Positions 13,619-20,980 of a DNA stretch of 31,366 bases are shown here, one piece after another. Source of the stretch: a virus. Below the pieces are notes generated by a model. That model did no database searches, was not told where the DNA came from, and saw nothing but the letters and a program-made list of their open reading frames with translations. Numbering within the stretch: the first letter of the stretch is position 1; the number at the start of each line of letters is the position of its first letter. Location of the stretch: positions 1 to 31,366 of the IMG/VR virus record IMGVR_UViG_3300027773_000205; one strand, written 5' to 3'. Both the position numbers and the translations under genes were made by a program.

Positions 13619-13927
13619 ATGCGCGCACTGTTGGAAGGCGCCGGAATTATACCAGAAAAAGCGCACCCCGCGCATTTTCGGGCTAGCATCATGAAAGCGC
13701 TAGAAGACTTGACGAAGCAAAGAGGGGATAAGCCGCCGGTTGTGGGTAGCTACTGGCGCGTAGTGGATAGCTCACCAGACTGCGAAGAGAGAGAGAAGGC
13801 AGTACGTGAGCAGGCGTATGGATGGCTGGATTTGTGGCTTGAACAAGAGTGGAATTTTGCGCCGCCAGAGTCGGTGCTAAAGCAATATCGGAAAATGCTT
13901 AGAGAGGCGCCAGAGCAGGGATCATAA
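13619..13927 (+). CDS. hypothetical protein
   Basis: A 102-aa, largely helical protein. It contains HFRASIMKALEDLTKQRGDK and a Trp/Glu-rich second half (YGWLDLWLEQEWNFAPPES). No ribosome binding site is clear before the ATG, so the start and the coding call are less certain than for its neighbours. Family not recognised. Confidence 0.6.
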   Translation: MRALLEGAGIIPEKAHPAHFRASIMKALEDLTKQRGDKPPVVGSYWRVVDSSPDCEEREKAVREQAYGWLDLWLEQEWNFAPPESVLKQYRKMLREAPEQGS

Positions 13928-13950
13928 GCCTGTAATCTTGTCCTGATAAG

Positions 13951-14013
13951 TCCAGAATGAAACGCGCAAATTCCAGAATGAAACGCGCAAATTCCAGAAT
14001 GAAACGCGCAAAT
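13951..14013. repeat. three perfect 21-bp tandem repeats (iteron-like)
   Basis: The unit TCCAGAATGAAACGCGCAAAT occurs at 13951-13971, 13972-13992 and 13993-14013 without a mismatch. It is followed by AT-rich sequence that includes a TTTAAC-GAA-GTTAAA inverted repeat (14039-14053). The 21-bp period equals that in the rep gene. Such arrays serve as origins, incompatibility regions or centromeres. Confidence 0.7.
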
Positions 14014-14223
14014 TGAGCGAGAAAGGGGGGGTAATAAATTTAACGAAGTTAAATGTGCACTCGCGCCGCTTGCTACGCGCGGCGCGGCGCGCTATGCTGC
14101 GGAAGGGCTACCTGCTGAGGCAGGCAAAGAAATTTTACCCCGCGCCTGCAAGAAGCGCATCAGGCGCGGGGGCTGTAACCAATAAGCGGTACGGGTATAC
14201 CGCTTAGAAAAGGAGTAACGCCA
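14014..14223. other. non-coding, structured region after the repeat array
   Basis: No convincing gene. It holds a G-run (GGGGGGG at 14025), the AT-rich TTTAAC/GTTAAA repeat, a GC-rich stretch, an 11-bp hairpin CCCCGCGCCTG/CAGGCGCGGGG (14138-14171), and the inverted repeat TAAGCGGTA-N6-TACCGCTTA (14183-14206) directly before the next ribosome binding site. The last repeat is a good operator candidate for the gene at 14224. Confidence 0.45.
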
Positions 14224-14808
14224 ATGGTTGACAATTCTACTCCTCATTCTGAGGATACCACAATCGCGCAACTGACGGCCAGCCTGGAATATGCCAATAA
14301 GCTTTTGAGCAGTATTGAGGGCATGCAGAACACGCTGGCGAATGCCAAGCGGCGCCATGATGGCGGCTTAGAGGCCGATCTGACGAAGGCGCTAGAGGCT
14401 GCGCAGAAATCGCTCTCTGATATAGAGCGTCAGGTAAGCACCTTTCCAGGCCGGCGCGGCGCGCTCAATGTTACCGATGTGTCCGGGTGTCTTATAAGCA
14501 AGCAGACATGCAACAAGATGCGCACACTATGCATCATGCCCCGTCTCTGCTTGATCTGTTCCCCTCATCTGCAATCATCTGCCTGCACTTCATCGGCTAT
14601 ACTGATCTGTGGCGCTGCCCTTTATGGGCAGGGCTGGCGCGGCGATGACCGCCCGTTCTCGTCGCCGCGTCCCAGTAGTCGCAGCGCCGCGCGGCATATG
14701 GACCGTCACGCGCAGCGATGTGGCCGCCCAGGCAGCGATGCGCGCTCCGTTTCTGTGTTTCCAGAGTGCGCGCATGGGGATCGCTGCCTCTCTTTGATCG
14801 TGTTGTGA
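14224..14808 (+). CDS. hypothetical protein, coiled-coil N-terminus, doubtful tail
   Basis: The first 80 residues are a clear coiled coil (AQLTASLEYANKLLSSIEG, KALEAAQKSLSDIERQV) behind a strong AAAAGGAGTAACGCCA. After RRGALNVTDV the frame turns Cys- and Ser-rich and loses coding character, while another frame takes over from about 14480. This suggests a frameshift, or a gene of which only the first part is functional. The two small overlapping frames at 14508 and 14645 are listed separately. Confidence 0.5.
   Translation: MVDNSTPHSEDTTIAQLTASLEYANKLLSSIEGMQNTLANAKRRHDGGLEADLTKALEAAQKSLSDIERQVSTFPGRRGALNVTDVSGCLISKQTCNKMRTLCIMPRLCLICSPHLQSSACTSSAILICGAALYGQGWRGDDRPFSSPRPSSRSAARHMDRHAQRCGRPGSDARSVSVFPECAHGDRCLSLIVL
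14508..14648 (+). CDS. possible small protein overlapping the previous frame
   Basis: A 46-aa frame, MQQDAHTMHHAPSLLDLF then a hydrophobic IICLHFIGYTDLW. Codon use is better than in the overlapping frame. Its stop overlaps the start at 14645 (ATGA). It could be the continuation of the coiled-coil gene after a frameshift, or a separate coupled peptide. Confidence 0.35.
   Translation: MQQDAHTMHHAPSLLDLFPSSAIICLHFIGYTDLWRCPLWAGLARR
14645..14797 (+). CDS. possible small basic protein
   Basis: A 50-aa frame starting at an ATGA overlap. It begins MTARSRRRVPVVAAPRGIWT and stays basic. Its small size and the absence of a known motif make it uncertain. Confidence 0.35.
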   Translation: MTARSRRRVPVVAAPRGIWTVTRSDVAAQAAMRAPFLCFQSARMGIAASL

Positions 14809-14829
14809 GTGCAAGGAGCATGATATGGT

Positions 14830-15069
14830 ATGGAAGAGTTACTCGATTACAGTAACGAACTTGGCTGGCATTATTTCAAAGATGGCATGCTCTGTCTGCG
14901 CATGACAGACGCTGTGTTTCAGCGCCATGTCGAGGCGTATTTGAAACAGCAAGGGATCACGGAACCGACACAGGAGCAACGGATAGCAGCCAGGCAACAT
15001 TGCCGGCGCGTGGCGTTCTGGGAAGGGTGTAGCGATCCAGAGGTAAAGCGGCGTATACTCAAGAAATAA
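14830..15069 (+). CDS. hypothetical protein
   Basis: A 79-aa protein with AAGGAG upstream (14812-14817). It begins with LDYSNELGWHYFKDGMLCLR, then a helical middle (VFQRHVEAYLKQQGIT) and a Cys/Arg-containing end. The gene is one of a series of small genes before the terminator at 15348. Function unknown. Confidence 0.7.
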   Translation: MEELLDYSNELGWHYFKDGMLCLRMTDAVFQRHVEAYLKQQGITEPTQEQRIAARQHCRRVAFWEGCSDPEVKRRILKK

Positions 15070-15097
15070 CTCAGCTTCTTTAAGGGGGTATCCTGGA

Positions 15098-15328
15098 ATG
15101 GCTATGAATCACAGCGAAGTGGCGCGCATCCGTGCGGCCATTGAGGCGGAATGCGAGGGCATGCGGCGCGGGCTTTCGGGCTATGCGATCACGGCCCAGC
15201 ATCGGTTTATCAATGCGCGCTATGATCGCCTGGGAGAGTTACAAGACAAGCTCGCGGCGCACGTTGGAGAGCATGAGGCGACCAGGCAGGTCGTTGACCT
15301 CTACATCAAGGCGGTGGATGGCGATTGA
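15098..15328 (+). CDS. hypothetical helical protein
   Basis: A 76-aa protein after TAAGGGGGTATCCTGGA. It is almost wholly helical (SEVARIRAAIEAECEGMRRG, then RYDRLGELQDKLAAHVGE). It is of a common small-protein type in Ktedonobacteria and phages, with no known function. It ends 19 bp before the terminator stem. Confidence 0.75.
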   Translation: MAMNHSEVARIRAAIEAECEGMRRGLSGYAITAQHRFINARYDRLGELQDKLAAHVGEHEATRQVVDLYIKAVDGD

Positions 15329-15347
15329 GGTTCAAGGATTTCGCAGT

Positions 15348-15384
15348 ACTCCCCTGCTTCCAAAGAGAAGCAGGGGAGTTTTAT
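15348..15384 (+). terminator. intrinsic terminator of the small-gene operon
   Basis: ACTCCCCTGCTTC, loop CAAAGA, and the complement GAAGCAGGGGAGT, followed by TTTTATC. A further perfect 10-bp repeat ATCTCATGGT-N8-ACCATGAGAT follows at once (15383-15410). Confidence 0.85.
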
Positions 15385-15410
15385 CTCATGGTTCAGAAAC
15401 ACCATGAGAT
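15383..15410. promoter_or_regulatory. 10-bp inverted repeat, possible operator of the late promoter
   Basis: ATCTCATGGT and ACCATGAGAT flank 8 nt. It overlaps the 3' side of the terminator and lies 34 bp before the -35 box of the late promoter, so it may bind an activator or repressor. Confidence 0.35.
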
Positions 15411-15443
15411 TTGATGAAAATCTCAGAAATAGAGCGAAACCCC

Positions 15444-15472
15444 TTGACAAACCACAAACCATCGTGTATCAT
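15444..15472 (+). promoter_or_regulatory. consensus promoter TTGACA-17-TATCAT
   Basis: -35 TTGACA at 15444-15449, exact 17-bp spacer, -10 TATCAT at 15467-15472. It stands directly before the genes leading to the terminase and head module, and is the best promoter in the window. A terminator begins 15 bp after the -10. Confidence 0.8.
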
Positions 15473-15486
15473 TAGTGTAATTAACG

Positions 15487-15519
15487 AGGCATAGATCCCG
15501 GAGGACTATGCCTTTTTTT
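15487..15519 (+). terminator. early terminator directly after the late promoter
   Basis: AGGCATAG and CTATGCCT form an 8-bp stem with a 11-nt loop, followed by seven T. RNA from the promoter would be only about 40 nt unless polymerase is modified. This matches pR'-tR' type control of phage late genes. Confidence 0.75.
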
Positions 15520-15568
15520 GTTTTTAGCTGAGTTTTTCTACGACCTCACTGTGAAAGGCGGGGCCTCC

Positions 15569-15799
15569 ATGACCTCTCTTGAATCGTCTGCTGTTTCTTC
15601 ACCGTCAATCATGGAGGCGCTGCGTCAGTTCAGCGGCTTCTGTGGTATCTCCTTGCAATTCGCTGTCGATCTTGCTGACGATCTCAAGCGGCTGGTCGCA
15701 GAAAAAGCGTATGCTGAACTGCACATTGAGATCAAGGCTGGCCGCGTCTTTCGGTGTGGTCTCATGGAGACAAAGCAGTACAGCGATACCGCGCTGTGA
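15569..15799 (+). CDS. hypothetical protein
   Basis: A 76-aa protein, first gene after the early terminator. A Ser-rich start is followed by MEALRQFSGFCGISLQFAVD and a basic, strand-forming end (ELHIEIKAGRVFRCG). GTGAAAGGCGGGG precedes the ATG. If late transcription is controlled by antitermination, this is the first late gene. No family recognised. Confidence 0.6.
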   Translation: MTSLESSAVSSPSIMEALRQFSGFCGISLQFAVDLADDLKRLVAEKAYAELHIEIKAGRVFRCGLMETKQYSDTAL

Positions 15800-15851
15800 G
15801 TGATTCCTATAGCCTGTCCACTATTTCCGATGAAAACTGGAGGAAACCCTG

Positions 15852-16307
15852 ATGTGTGGTTTATGCGGGAATCCACTGGCTCTTCATTTCAGTACTGGGA
15901 GCAGCCCACTCTCACCCTCGCCCGCTCCGTCTCTTTCTACGCCACAAGGCATCGCGGCGGCTATCGGCGCACTCGATAAAAGCGCTGACATTACGCCGAT
16001 TGCAGAGAAGGTCAAGCAGTGTGAGGCAGAGCACAAGAGTCGCATTGAAAAAGACCTCGCTGGCCTGGCTGACCTGGAACTGCTTGGTGGCGCGAAGGGC
16101 CGCCGCTTTGTCCTTGCGTACTGGTATGAAAATGCCGCCCATATGACGCAGGGCATTGAATATCCCAAGAGGGCATCGATCTACACGGTCTTCATCCTGG
16201 AAGCAAGATATCCGCTCCGTAGCGAGTGCTCTTCGATGGAAGATCTATGCAAGCGCCTTAATGAGCACAAGATTCCCTATCACATCGCTTACTTCGATAA
16301 CAAATAG
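15852..16307 (+). CDS. hypothetical protein
   Basis: A 151-aa protein after ACTGGAGGAAACCCTG. It has an N-terminal CGLCG motif, a Pro/Ser-rich segment, a helical middle (IAEKVKQCEAEHKSRIEKD) and a hydrophobic C-terminal part (RRFVLAYWYENAAHMTQGIE). Directly before the terminase genes. Role unknown. Confidence 0.65.
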   Translation: MCGLCGNPLALHFSTGSSPLSPSPAPSLSTPQGIAAAIGALDKSADITPIAEKVKQCEAEHKSRIEKDLAGLADLELLGGAKGRRFVLAYWYENAAHMTQGIEYPKRASIYTVFILEARYPLRSECSSMEDLCKRLNEHKIPYHIAYFDNK

Positions 16308-16318
16308 CCTGGAGAGCC

Positions 16319-16873
16319 ATGAATGCCGATGAGCAGCCCTGGGAACGACGAGCAGGTGAAAGTAATCTCTGGTATGATCGCTTTTGCCGCTACGTTCAGA
16401 TGGGCGCGGCGCGCTCTGTGCGCGCGGTTTACAATGCTGAGAAAAATCATCCACAAAGTAAACCGACGCCCTCTGCATGGACAGAAGCTGCGCATCGCTA
16501 CGACTGGCGTGCTCGCGCCGAAGCCTACGATACCTGGTGGCGCGCGGTGCAGTTCGCGACAGGCAACGCGCAGGACACGGAGCGGATCAAGAAGCTCGAT
16601 GCGCTTACGGAGCGCATGTACAGCCGTCTCATGGCAGACATCGACCAGGTGCCCGTCAACGAGAAATTCCTTGAACGCTTCGCCCAGGTCGTTGATCTCC
16701 TCGCAAAACACACCGGCGGCTATGCGCCACAGCGCGTCGAGCACACCGGCAAAGACGGCAAAGCTATCGAGGTCAGCGAGGAGCGCAAAGTCGATGTCAT
16801 CTTTTATCTGCCTGAAACAGAGCACATCGAGGAGAGCACTGATCGCGCAGAAGATCAAGGCGGCGCTGTATAA
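16319..16873 (+). CDS. terminase small subunit-like protein
   Basis: A 184-aa protein with the layout of small terminases: an N-terminal GESNLWYDRFCRYVQMG and RSVRAVYNAEKN region, then WTEAAHRYDWRARAEAYDTW, a pattern common in phage small terminases (W..AA..YDW..RA.AYD), then a helical oligomerisation part and an acidic tail. Role: recognises viral DNA and loads it on the large subunit. The position directly before the large terminase supports it. A small membrane-protein frame lies inside its 3' end. Confidence 0.65.
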   Translation: MNADEQPWERRAGESNLWYDRFCRYVQMGAARSVRAVYNAEKNHPQSKPTPSAWTEAAHRYDWRARAEAYDTWWRAVQFATGNAQDTERIKKLDALTERMYSRLMADIDQVPVNEKFLERFAQVVDLLAKHTGGYAPQRVEHTGKDGKAIEVSEERKVDVIFYLPETEHIEESTDRAEDQGGAV

Positions 16874-16955
16874 CATCGCACTCGCTCTGGCTGTCATCCT
16901 GCTCTTTGTGCTGATCGGTGTTGTATTGGTGCTCAGGGCTACACCGATGCCGTAG
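16794..16955 (+). CDS. small membrane protein nested in the terminase small subunit gene
   Basis: A 53-aa frame with GAGGAGCGCAAAGTCG before the ATG. It has one long hydrophobic segment (NIALALAVILLFVLIGVVLV) ending LRATPMP. It overlaps the preceding gene out of frame by 80 bp. A one-span pinholin or a chance hydrophobic frame are both possible. No homologue is known to me. Confidence 0.4.
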   Translation: MSSFICLKQSTSRRALIAQKIKAALYNIALALAVILLFVLIGVVLVLRATPMP

Positions 16956-17028
16956 CGCCGGGCTCTATGAATCACTCAGCCATAATTTCGTACACATAGA
17001 ATTCCTTGTAGCATCCTGAGATCCCCGC

Positions 17029-18477
17029 ATGACCTTCGCCGCTCGCAGCATTCCACGGCCCGTCGAGGCCCTGGTCAGGGAACAGCAGAGCTTAGGCGTT
17101 GAGGTCATCGGGCCGCAGCGGGGGCCGCAGGAGCGATTCTTAGCCAGCCCTGCAAAGGTGGCAGTCTTTGGTGGCGGCGCCGGTGGCGGAAAATCGGTGT
17201 CACTGCTCCTCGATGCTTTGCGCTATGCGGCATTGGAGCCGCGCCCAGGATATCGGGCGGTGCTCTTTCGCCGCGTCATGCCGCAGATTACGCAGCCCGG
17301 CGGTCTCTGGGATGAGTCGCAGCGATTCTATGCAGAGGCCGGCGGCCATGCCAACCAGAGCCGCTATGAGTGGCGCTGGCCCAAATTTGACACAAAGATC
17401 AAACTGGCCTCGATGCAATACGAAGCAGACCGCTTCGCCTGGCAAGGCAGCCAGCTTGCTTTTATCGGTTTCGACGAACTCACCCATTATACATCTGAGC
17501 AATTCTTTTACCTGTTTTCCAGGCTGCGCACAACCAGCGGCGCACCGGCGCGCATCAGGGCAACGACGAATCCCGACGCAGACTCATGGGTCAAATCGTT
17601 CCTTGCCCCCTGGGTCGATGCGACCTATGAGCATCCGGCGCGCTCCGGGGAGATTCGCTGGTTTATCAGAGATGGCGGCGCGATCCATTGGCTTGCCCCT
17701 GGCAAGCGACACCCCGACGGGGTATCCGTTACCTTCATCGCCGCCAGCATCTTCGACAATCCAGCGCTTCTCAACGCTGATCCATCGTATCTCTCATCGC
17801 TCAAAGCCCTGCCGCTCGTCGAGCGACAGCGCCTGCTCTATGGCGACTGGAATGCCAGGAACACCGGCAGCCTCTTTAAGCGTCACTGGTTCCCGCTGCT
17901 CGAAGCGGCGCCGGCGACAGACGACATCGCGCGCGCTGTGCGCTACTGGGACTTAGCCGCGACAGAGCCTTCAGAGAGCAGCCCAGATCCTGACTGGACC
18001 GTCGGCATCAAGGTGGCGCGCACAAAGGATGATCGCTATGTCGTCCTCGATATGCGCCGTGAGCGCACGACGCCGGCGAACGTCGAGGCGCTGGTGCGCA
18101 GAACGGCAGAGCAAGACGGCCATGATGTCGCCGTATTCATCGAGCAAGAGCCTGGTAGCTCAGGGAAAACGCTGATCGACTACTACCGGCGCAAAGTCCT
18201 CGCTGGCTTCGTCTTCACTGGCATCAAGACCACCGGCGACAAAGTATCGCGGGCGCAGCCAGTGTCGTCGCAAGCGCAGGGCCAGAACATCGCACTGCTG
18301 CGAGCGCATTGGAATGATGCGCTGCTCAGCGAGCTTGAAGCGTTTCCAACAGAAGGCGTCCACGATGACGCCGCAGACGCTCTTTCTGGGGCAATGGAAC
18401 AATTATTCTCACGGAGCGCTGAAGGCCATGTGGCCTGGACGAAGAGATATCTGGAAGCGAGGCAAGGCAAGCCATGA
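17029..18477 (+). CDS. terminase large subunit
   Basis: A 482-aa protein with all motor and nuclease landmarks of large terminases. Walker A is GGGAGGGKS (residues 48-56), Walker B LAFIGFDELTHY (D149, E150). The nuclease acidic residues are in RYWDLAATE (D308), VFIEQEPGSSG (E372) and VHDDAADA (D446/D447/D450). Packages DNA into the procapsid and cuts it at the packaging signal. Length is normal for the family. Ribosome binding site is weak (TGAGATCCCCGC). The last bases overlap the next small gene (ATGA). Confidence 0.95.
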   Translation: MTFAARSIPRPVEALVREQQSLGVEVIGPQRGPQERFLASPAKVAVFGGGAGGGKSVSLLLDALRYAALEPRPGYRAVLFRRVMPQITQPGGLWDESQRFYAEAGGHANQSRYEWRWPKFDTKIKLASMQYEADRFAWQGSQLAFIGFDELTHYTSEQFFYLFSRLRTTSGAPARIRATTNPDADSWVKSFLAPWVDATYEHPARSGEIRWFIRDGGAIHWLAPGKRHPDGVSVTFIAASIFDNPALLNADPSYLSSLKALPLVERQRLLYGDWNARNTGSLFKRHWFPLLEAAPATDDIARAVRYWDLAATEPSESSPDPDWTVGIKVARTKDDRYVVLDMRRERTTPANVEALVRRTAEQDGHDVAVFIEQEPGSSGKTLIDYYRRKVLAGFVFTGIKTTGDKVSRAQPVSSQAQGQNIALLRAHWNDALLSELEAFPTEGVHDDAADALSGAMEQLFSRSAEGHVAWTKRYLEARQGKP

Positions 18478-18665
18478 CAGGCGGCAGGCGCTATCCATTC
18501 ACGCATAGCAAGCAGAATGAGATCCGCACCTATGGCCTGCGCTATCACGCTGGAGGCTGGATTTACTTCGAGTATCAGCGCCGGCGCATTCGTCGCATAT
18601 GGCGTAAGCGCGCCAGACGCGAGGCGAAACGCTCTCTAGAGGAGCAATGCTATGCCGGGCGATGA
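18474..18665 (+). CDS. small basic protein coupled to the terminase
   Basis: A 63-aa protein, start at the ATGA overlap. Very basic C-terminal half (FEYQRRRIRRIWRKRARREA), so nucleic-acid binding is possible. No family recognised. Confidence 0.6.
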   Translation: MTGGRRYPFTHSKQNEIRTYGLRYHAGGWIYFEYQRRRIRRIWRKRARREAKRSLEEQCYAGR

Positions 18666-18843
18666 TACCTTCGTTTCCTCCGCTATCGATGCCGCGATCA
18701 GGACCCTCGTCGAGCTGGAGGCCACGCTTTCCGTCGCCAATATCCGCAAAATCCTCCTCATCGCCGGCGTTGGCGCTGTGATTTCGTCGAAAGCCATTGA
18801 TGAGCGATTATCCCGGTATTTAGCACAGCATAAGGAGCAATAG
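18652..18843 (+). CDS. small hypothetical protein
   Basis: A 63-aa protein after AGAGGAGCAATGCT, overlapping the previous gene by 14 bp. Helical, with a hydrophobic patch (IRKILLIAGVGAVIS) that may be a short membrane segment. Its place directly before the glycosidase gene could fit a lysis accessory, but this is guesswork. Confidence 0.6.
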   Translation: MPGDDTFVSSAIDAAIRTLVELEATLSVANIRKILLIAGVGAVISSKAIDERLSRYLAQHKEQ

Positions 18844-18845
18844 CC

Positions 18846-19919
18846 ATGACAGTCTATGGCGTCACCGTCGGCTCAAAAGGGCCGCAACTCAACCCGCAAG
18901 TCATCACAGCGATGCGGGATCTTGGTCTTACCTCGCTGCGCTTTAATCTGTCGGCCACAGTGCTGACCGATGGCCGTGGCAGCTATAACTGGGCTGTCGC
19001 TGATAACTTTGTGCAGCAGTGTAACGAAGCCGGCATCGAAGCCTACTATGTGCTCAAGGATTTGCCGGCGGCCTGGCTTGACAGTCAAGGATTACCGACG
19101 CCTGCCGGGATGCTCGCGTATGCTTCGGCGGTAGCGAGCCGCTATAACGGCAAGACTGGACATGGCAAGATCGGCGTCCTTGAGGTCGGCAATGAGGCGT
19201 ACAGCCTCAGCTCGACGTTTTACGGCGCGCAGCTCGCCGCTGCGATGAACGCAGTGTACCAGCCTATCAAGAATATCAATGCTGATCTCCTGGTTGTCCC
19301 TGGCGCGCTCTTGCAGCGCAATACGCAGACCATTGAGAATGGCACGGCGACGCTTTTACAGCAGGCTGCGCACAGCATGGATGCGCTGAATTGCCATACC
19401 TACTTCGGTATCCCTGGAAACGGCCATATCGATCCCTCAGATGGCAGTCTCCCAAATATTCCCAGCTTCCCACAGTACATCGAAGCGATGCAGGGTGTGC
19501 TGGCCCAGCACACCATAAGCCTGCCGATCTGGGTGACAGAGTTTGGCTGGGCCACCACGGCGAACTTTGGCCGCGCATTGCGCACCGTCGTCACTCCTGA
19601 ACTGCAATGGCAATATGAGAAGTATTGCTACGACCAGGCGGCAAAGCTCGGAGTTCAACGCATGTACGTCTTTACCCTCGGCTTTGCGAACCCGCCTGAC
19701 GGCACATCGCTGGTCCAGGCAGGCGGCGCGAAGACGGTGGCCTACAACGGTCTCAAGGCATACATTGCCGGCCAGCCGAGTAGCGACCCACCGCCGAATA
19801 ATGGGAACGACGGCGGCAATGGTGGGAACAGTGGAGGCGGATCAGGGCCAACGAGCGCGCAGATCGCGCAGGCGGTATCGCTGCTCGATGAGGCGAAGCA
19901 GTTGCTGAGTGGTTCCTAG
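18846..19919 (+). CDS. clan GH-A glycoside hydrolase-like protein, possible lysin
   Basis: A 357-aa TIM-barrel-like protein. The acid/base site is EVGNEAY (Asn116-Glu117) and the nucleophile candidate is IWVTEFGW (Glu232), the paired signature of clan GH-A (families such as GH5, GH39, GH128). A Gly/Asn/Pro-rich linker (about residues 318-338) leads to a short helical end (IAQAVSLLDEAKQLLSGS). There is no signal peptide. Known family chemistry: retaining hydrolysis of beta-glycosidic bonds. In this place, between terminase and head genes, it may be an endolysin, a virion enzyme or a polysaccharide depolymerase. The substrate is unknown. Its stop overlaps the stop of the convergent recombinase. 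Confidence 0.75.
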   Translation: MTVYGVTVGSKGPQLNPQVITAMRDLGLTSLRFNLSATVLTDGRGSYNWAVADNFVQQCNEAGIEAYYVLKDLPAAWLDSQGLPTPAGMLAYASAVASRYNGKTGHGKIGVLEVGNEAYSLSSTFYGAQLAAAMNAVYQPIKNINADLLVVPGALLQRNTQTIENGTATLLQQAAHSMDALNCHTYFGIPGNGHIDPSDGSLPNIPSFPQYIEAMQGVLAQHTISLPIWVTEFGWATTANFGRALRTVVTPELQWQYEKYCYDQAAKLGVQRMYVFTLGFANPPDGTSLVQAGGAKTVAYNGLKAYIAGQPSSDPPPNNGNDGGNGGNSGGGSGPTSAQIAQAVSLLDEAKQLLSGS

Positions 19920-20875
19920 ATCCCGAACATTTCTTCGAGTTTGTCGCCGTAGGGGTTCTCAGCGCTGTGGAGCTGCTTCATATACATGGAGGTGGTTTTG
20001 AGGTCATTGTGACCGAGGCGTTCACCGATTTCAGAGAGTGAGGCGCCGGCCTTCTCCATATTGATCGCAAACGAGTGGCGCAGAACATGACCGCGCGGAT
20101 CGTCCAGATACCTGTCGCAGATATCGGAGATGGACTGTGATGAGAGCGGCCCGCCATAGTTGTTGTGCGAAAGCGAAATCCAAATCGGCGAATCATTCTC
20201 GATGGAAAGCAAGGCTTCACCATAGACGGCGTGAAGGTATTCCATGAGTGCAGTTGCAGTCTTCGGCTTCAAGACATCGTGCATCACTTTGCCGCCCTTA
20301 CAGCGGGGCCATGTAACCAGGATGCGCCGCGCTGAAATTGAGAGATGTCCATAGCGCATCGCCGCCAGCTCTCCGATGCGTCGCCCGGTCGTAAATCCAA
20401 CGGAAAGCAGCGCGAAGTCACGCATGCCAGCAAGAGTTCGGCGATCAATCAAGGCAAGTCGCGCTGCAATCTCCTGGCTTGTCATGGGGAGGGCCGCATG
20501 CACGCTCACGCGTGGGCGACGCTCTGCAAGGTCAATAGGGTTCACGGCGACGATCCTCCCGGTTCTGGCATAGCGATAGAAGCTACTGAGTATCGCCAGG
20601 CGCTGATTATGCGTTGCTGGCGCAATAGCGCGGCCATCGCGGCCTATCGATGCCCATGTCTCAGCAAATCGCGCTACCAGTGTAGCATCACTGTCGAGAT
20701 CGCGTCCAGCTCGTTGCAACGCGGCGCGAAACTCTCGAATGGTCCATTCATAGGCTGTCTTCGTCTTCTCACTGCCAGAACGTCGCGTTTTCGTGGCAAG
20801 CCAGGTGGTAATGCACTCTTCAAGCGCACGAAGCCGGTCTGGAACAGCCTGGAGCATCCCGGAATACTCATCCAT
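19916..20875 (-). CDS. tyrosine recombinase (integrase or Xer-like resolvase)
   Basis: A 319-aa protein with a SAM-like N-terminal core-binding domain (to about residue 115) and a complete catalytic set: R166 in TTGRRIGELAAM, K193 in RCKGGKVM, H263 and R266 in GHVLRHSFA, H289 in RLGHNDLKTTSMYM, and Y298. Size matches XerC/D or a compact integrase, with no arm-binding domain seen. It is coded on the opposite strand inside the late region, which is unusual. It could integrate the element or resolve multimers of a plasmid form. A TTGACA-like promoter (complement near 20950) precedes it. Confidence 0.9.
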   Translation of the reverse strand: MDEYSGMLQAVPDRLRALEECITTWLATKTRRSGSEKTKTAYEWTIREFRAALQRAGRDLDSDATLVARFAETWASIGRDGRAIAPATHNQRLAILSSFYRYARTGRIVAVNPIDLAERRPRVSVHAALPMTSQEIAARLALIDRRTLAGMRDFALLSVGFTTGRRIGELAAMRYGHLSISARRILVTWPRCKGGKVMHDVLKPKTATALMEYLHAVYGEALLSIENDSPIWISLSHNNYGGPLSSQSISDICDRYLDDPRGHVLRHSFAINMEKAGASLSEIGERLGHNDLKTTSMYMKQLHSAENPYGDKLEEMFGI

Positions 20876-20980
20876 CTAGGCACCTGTCCCAAGTACAACT
20901 AATCACCGTTCTTCCAAGTTCAGCTTAATTCAACACTGTCAATGTGTCAAGCAAGCAGGCGCCATTTTCAAGGAGATCCG
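20876..20980. promoter_or_regulatory. divergent region between recombinase and small genes
   Basis: On the minus strand two TTGACA words lie within 12 bp (complement about 20936-20953), one with a TAAGCT about 17 bp on. The plus strand holds AAGGAGATCCG before the next gene, and ACAC-N7-GTGT is symmetric. A divergent promoter for the recombinase is plausible. No att site could be proved. Confidence 0.35.

Noticed and set aside
13951-14013. CRISPR array
   Set aside because: The units are tandem without spacers and only three, and there are no cas genes.
14013-14207. 64-aa frame after the tandem repeats
   Set aside because: Starts with TTG without a ribosome binding site and crosses several inverted repeats; Arg/Ala-rich by base composition.
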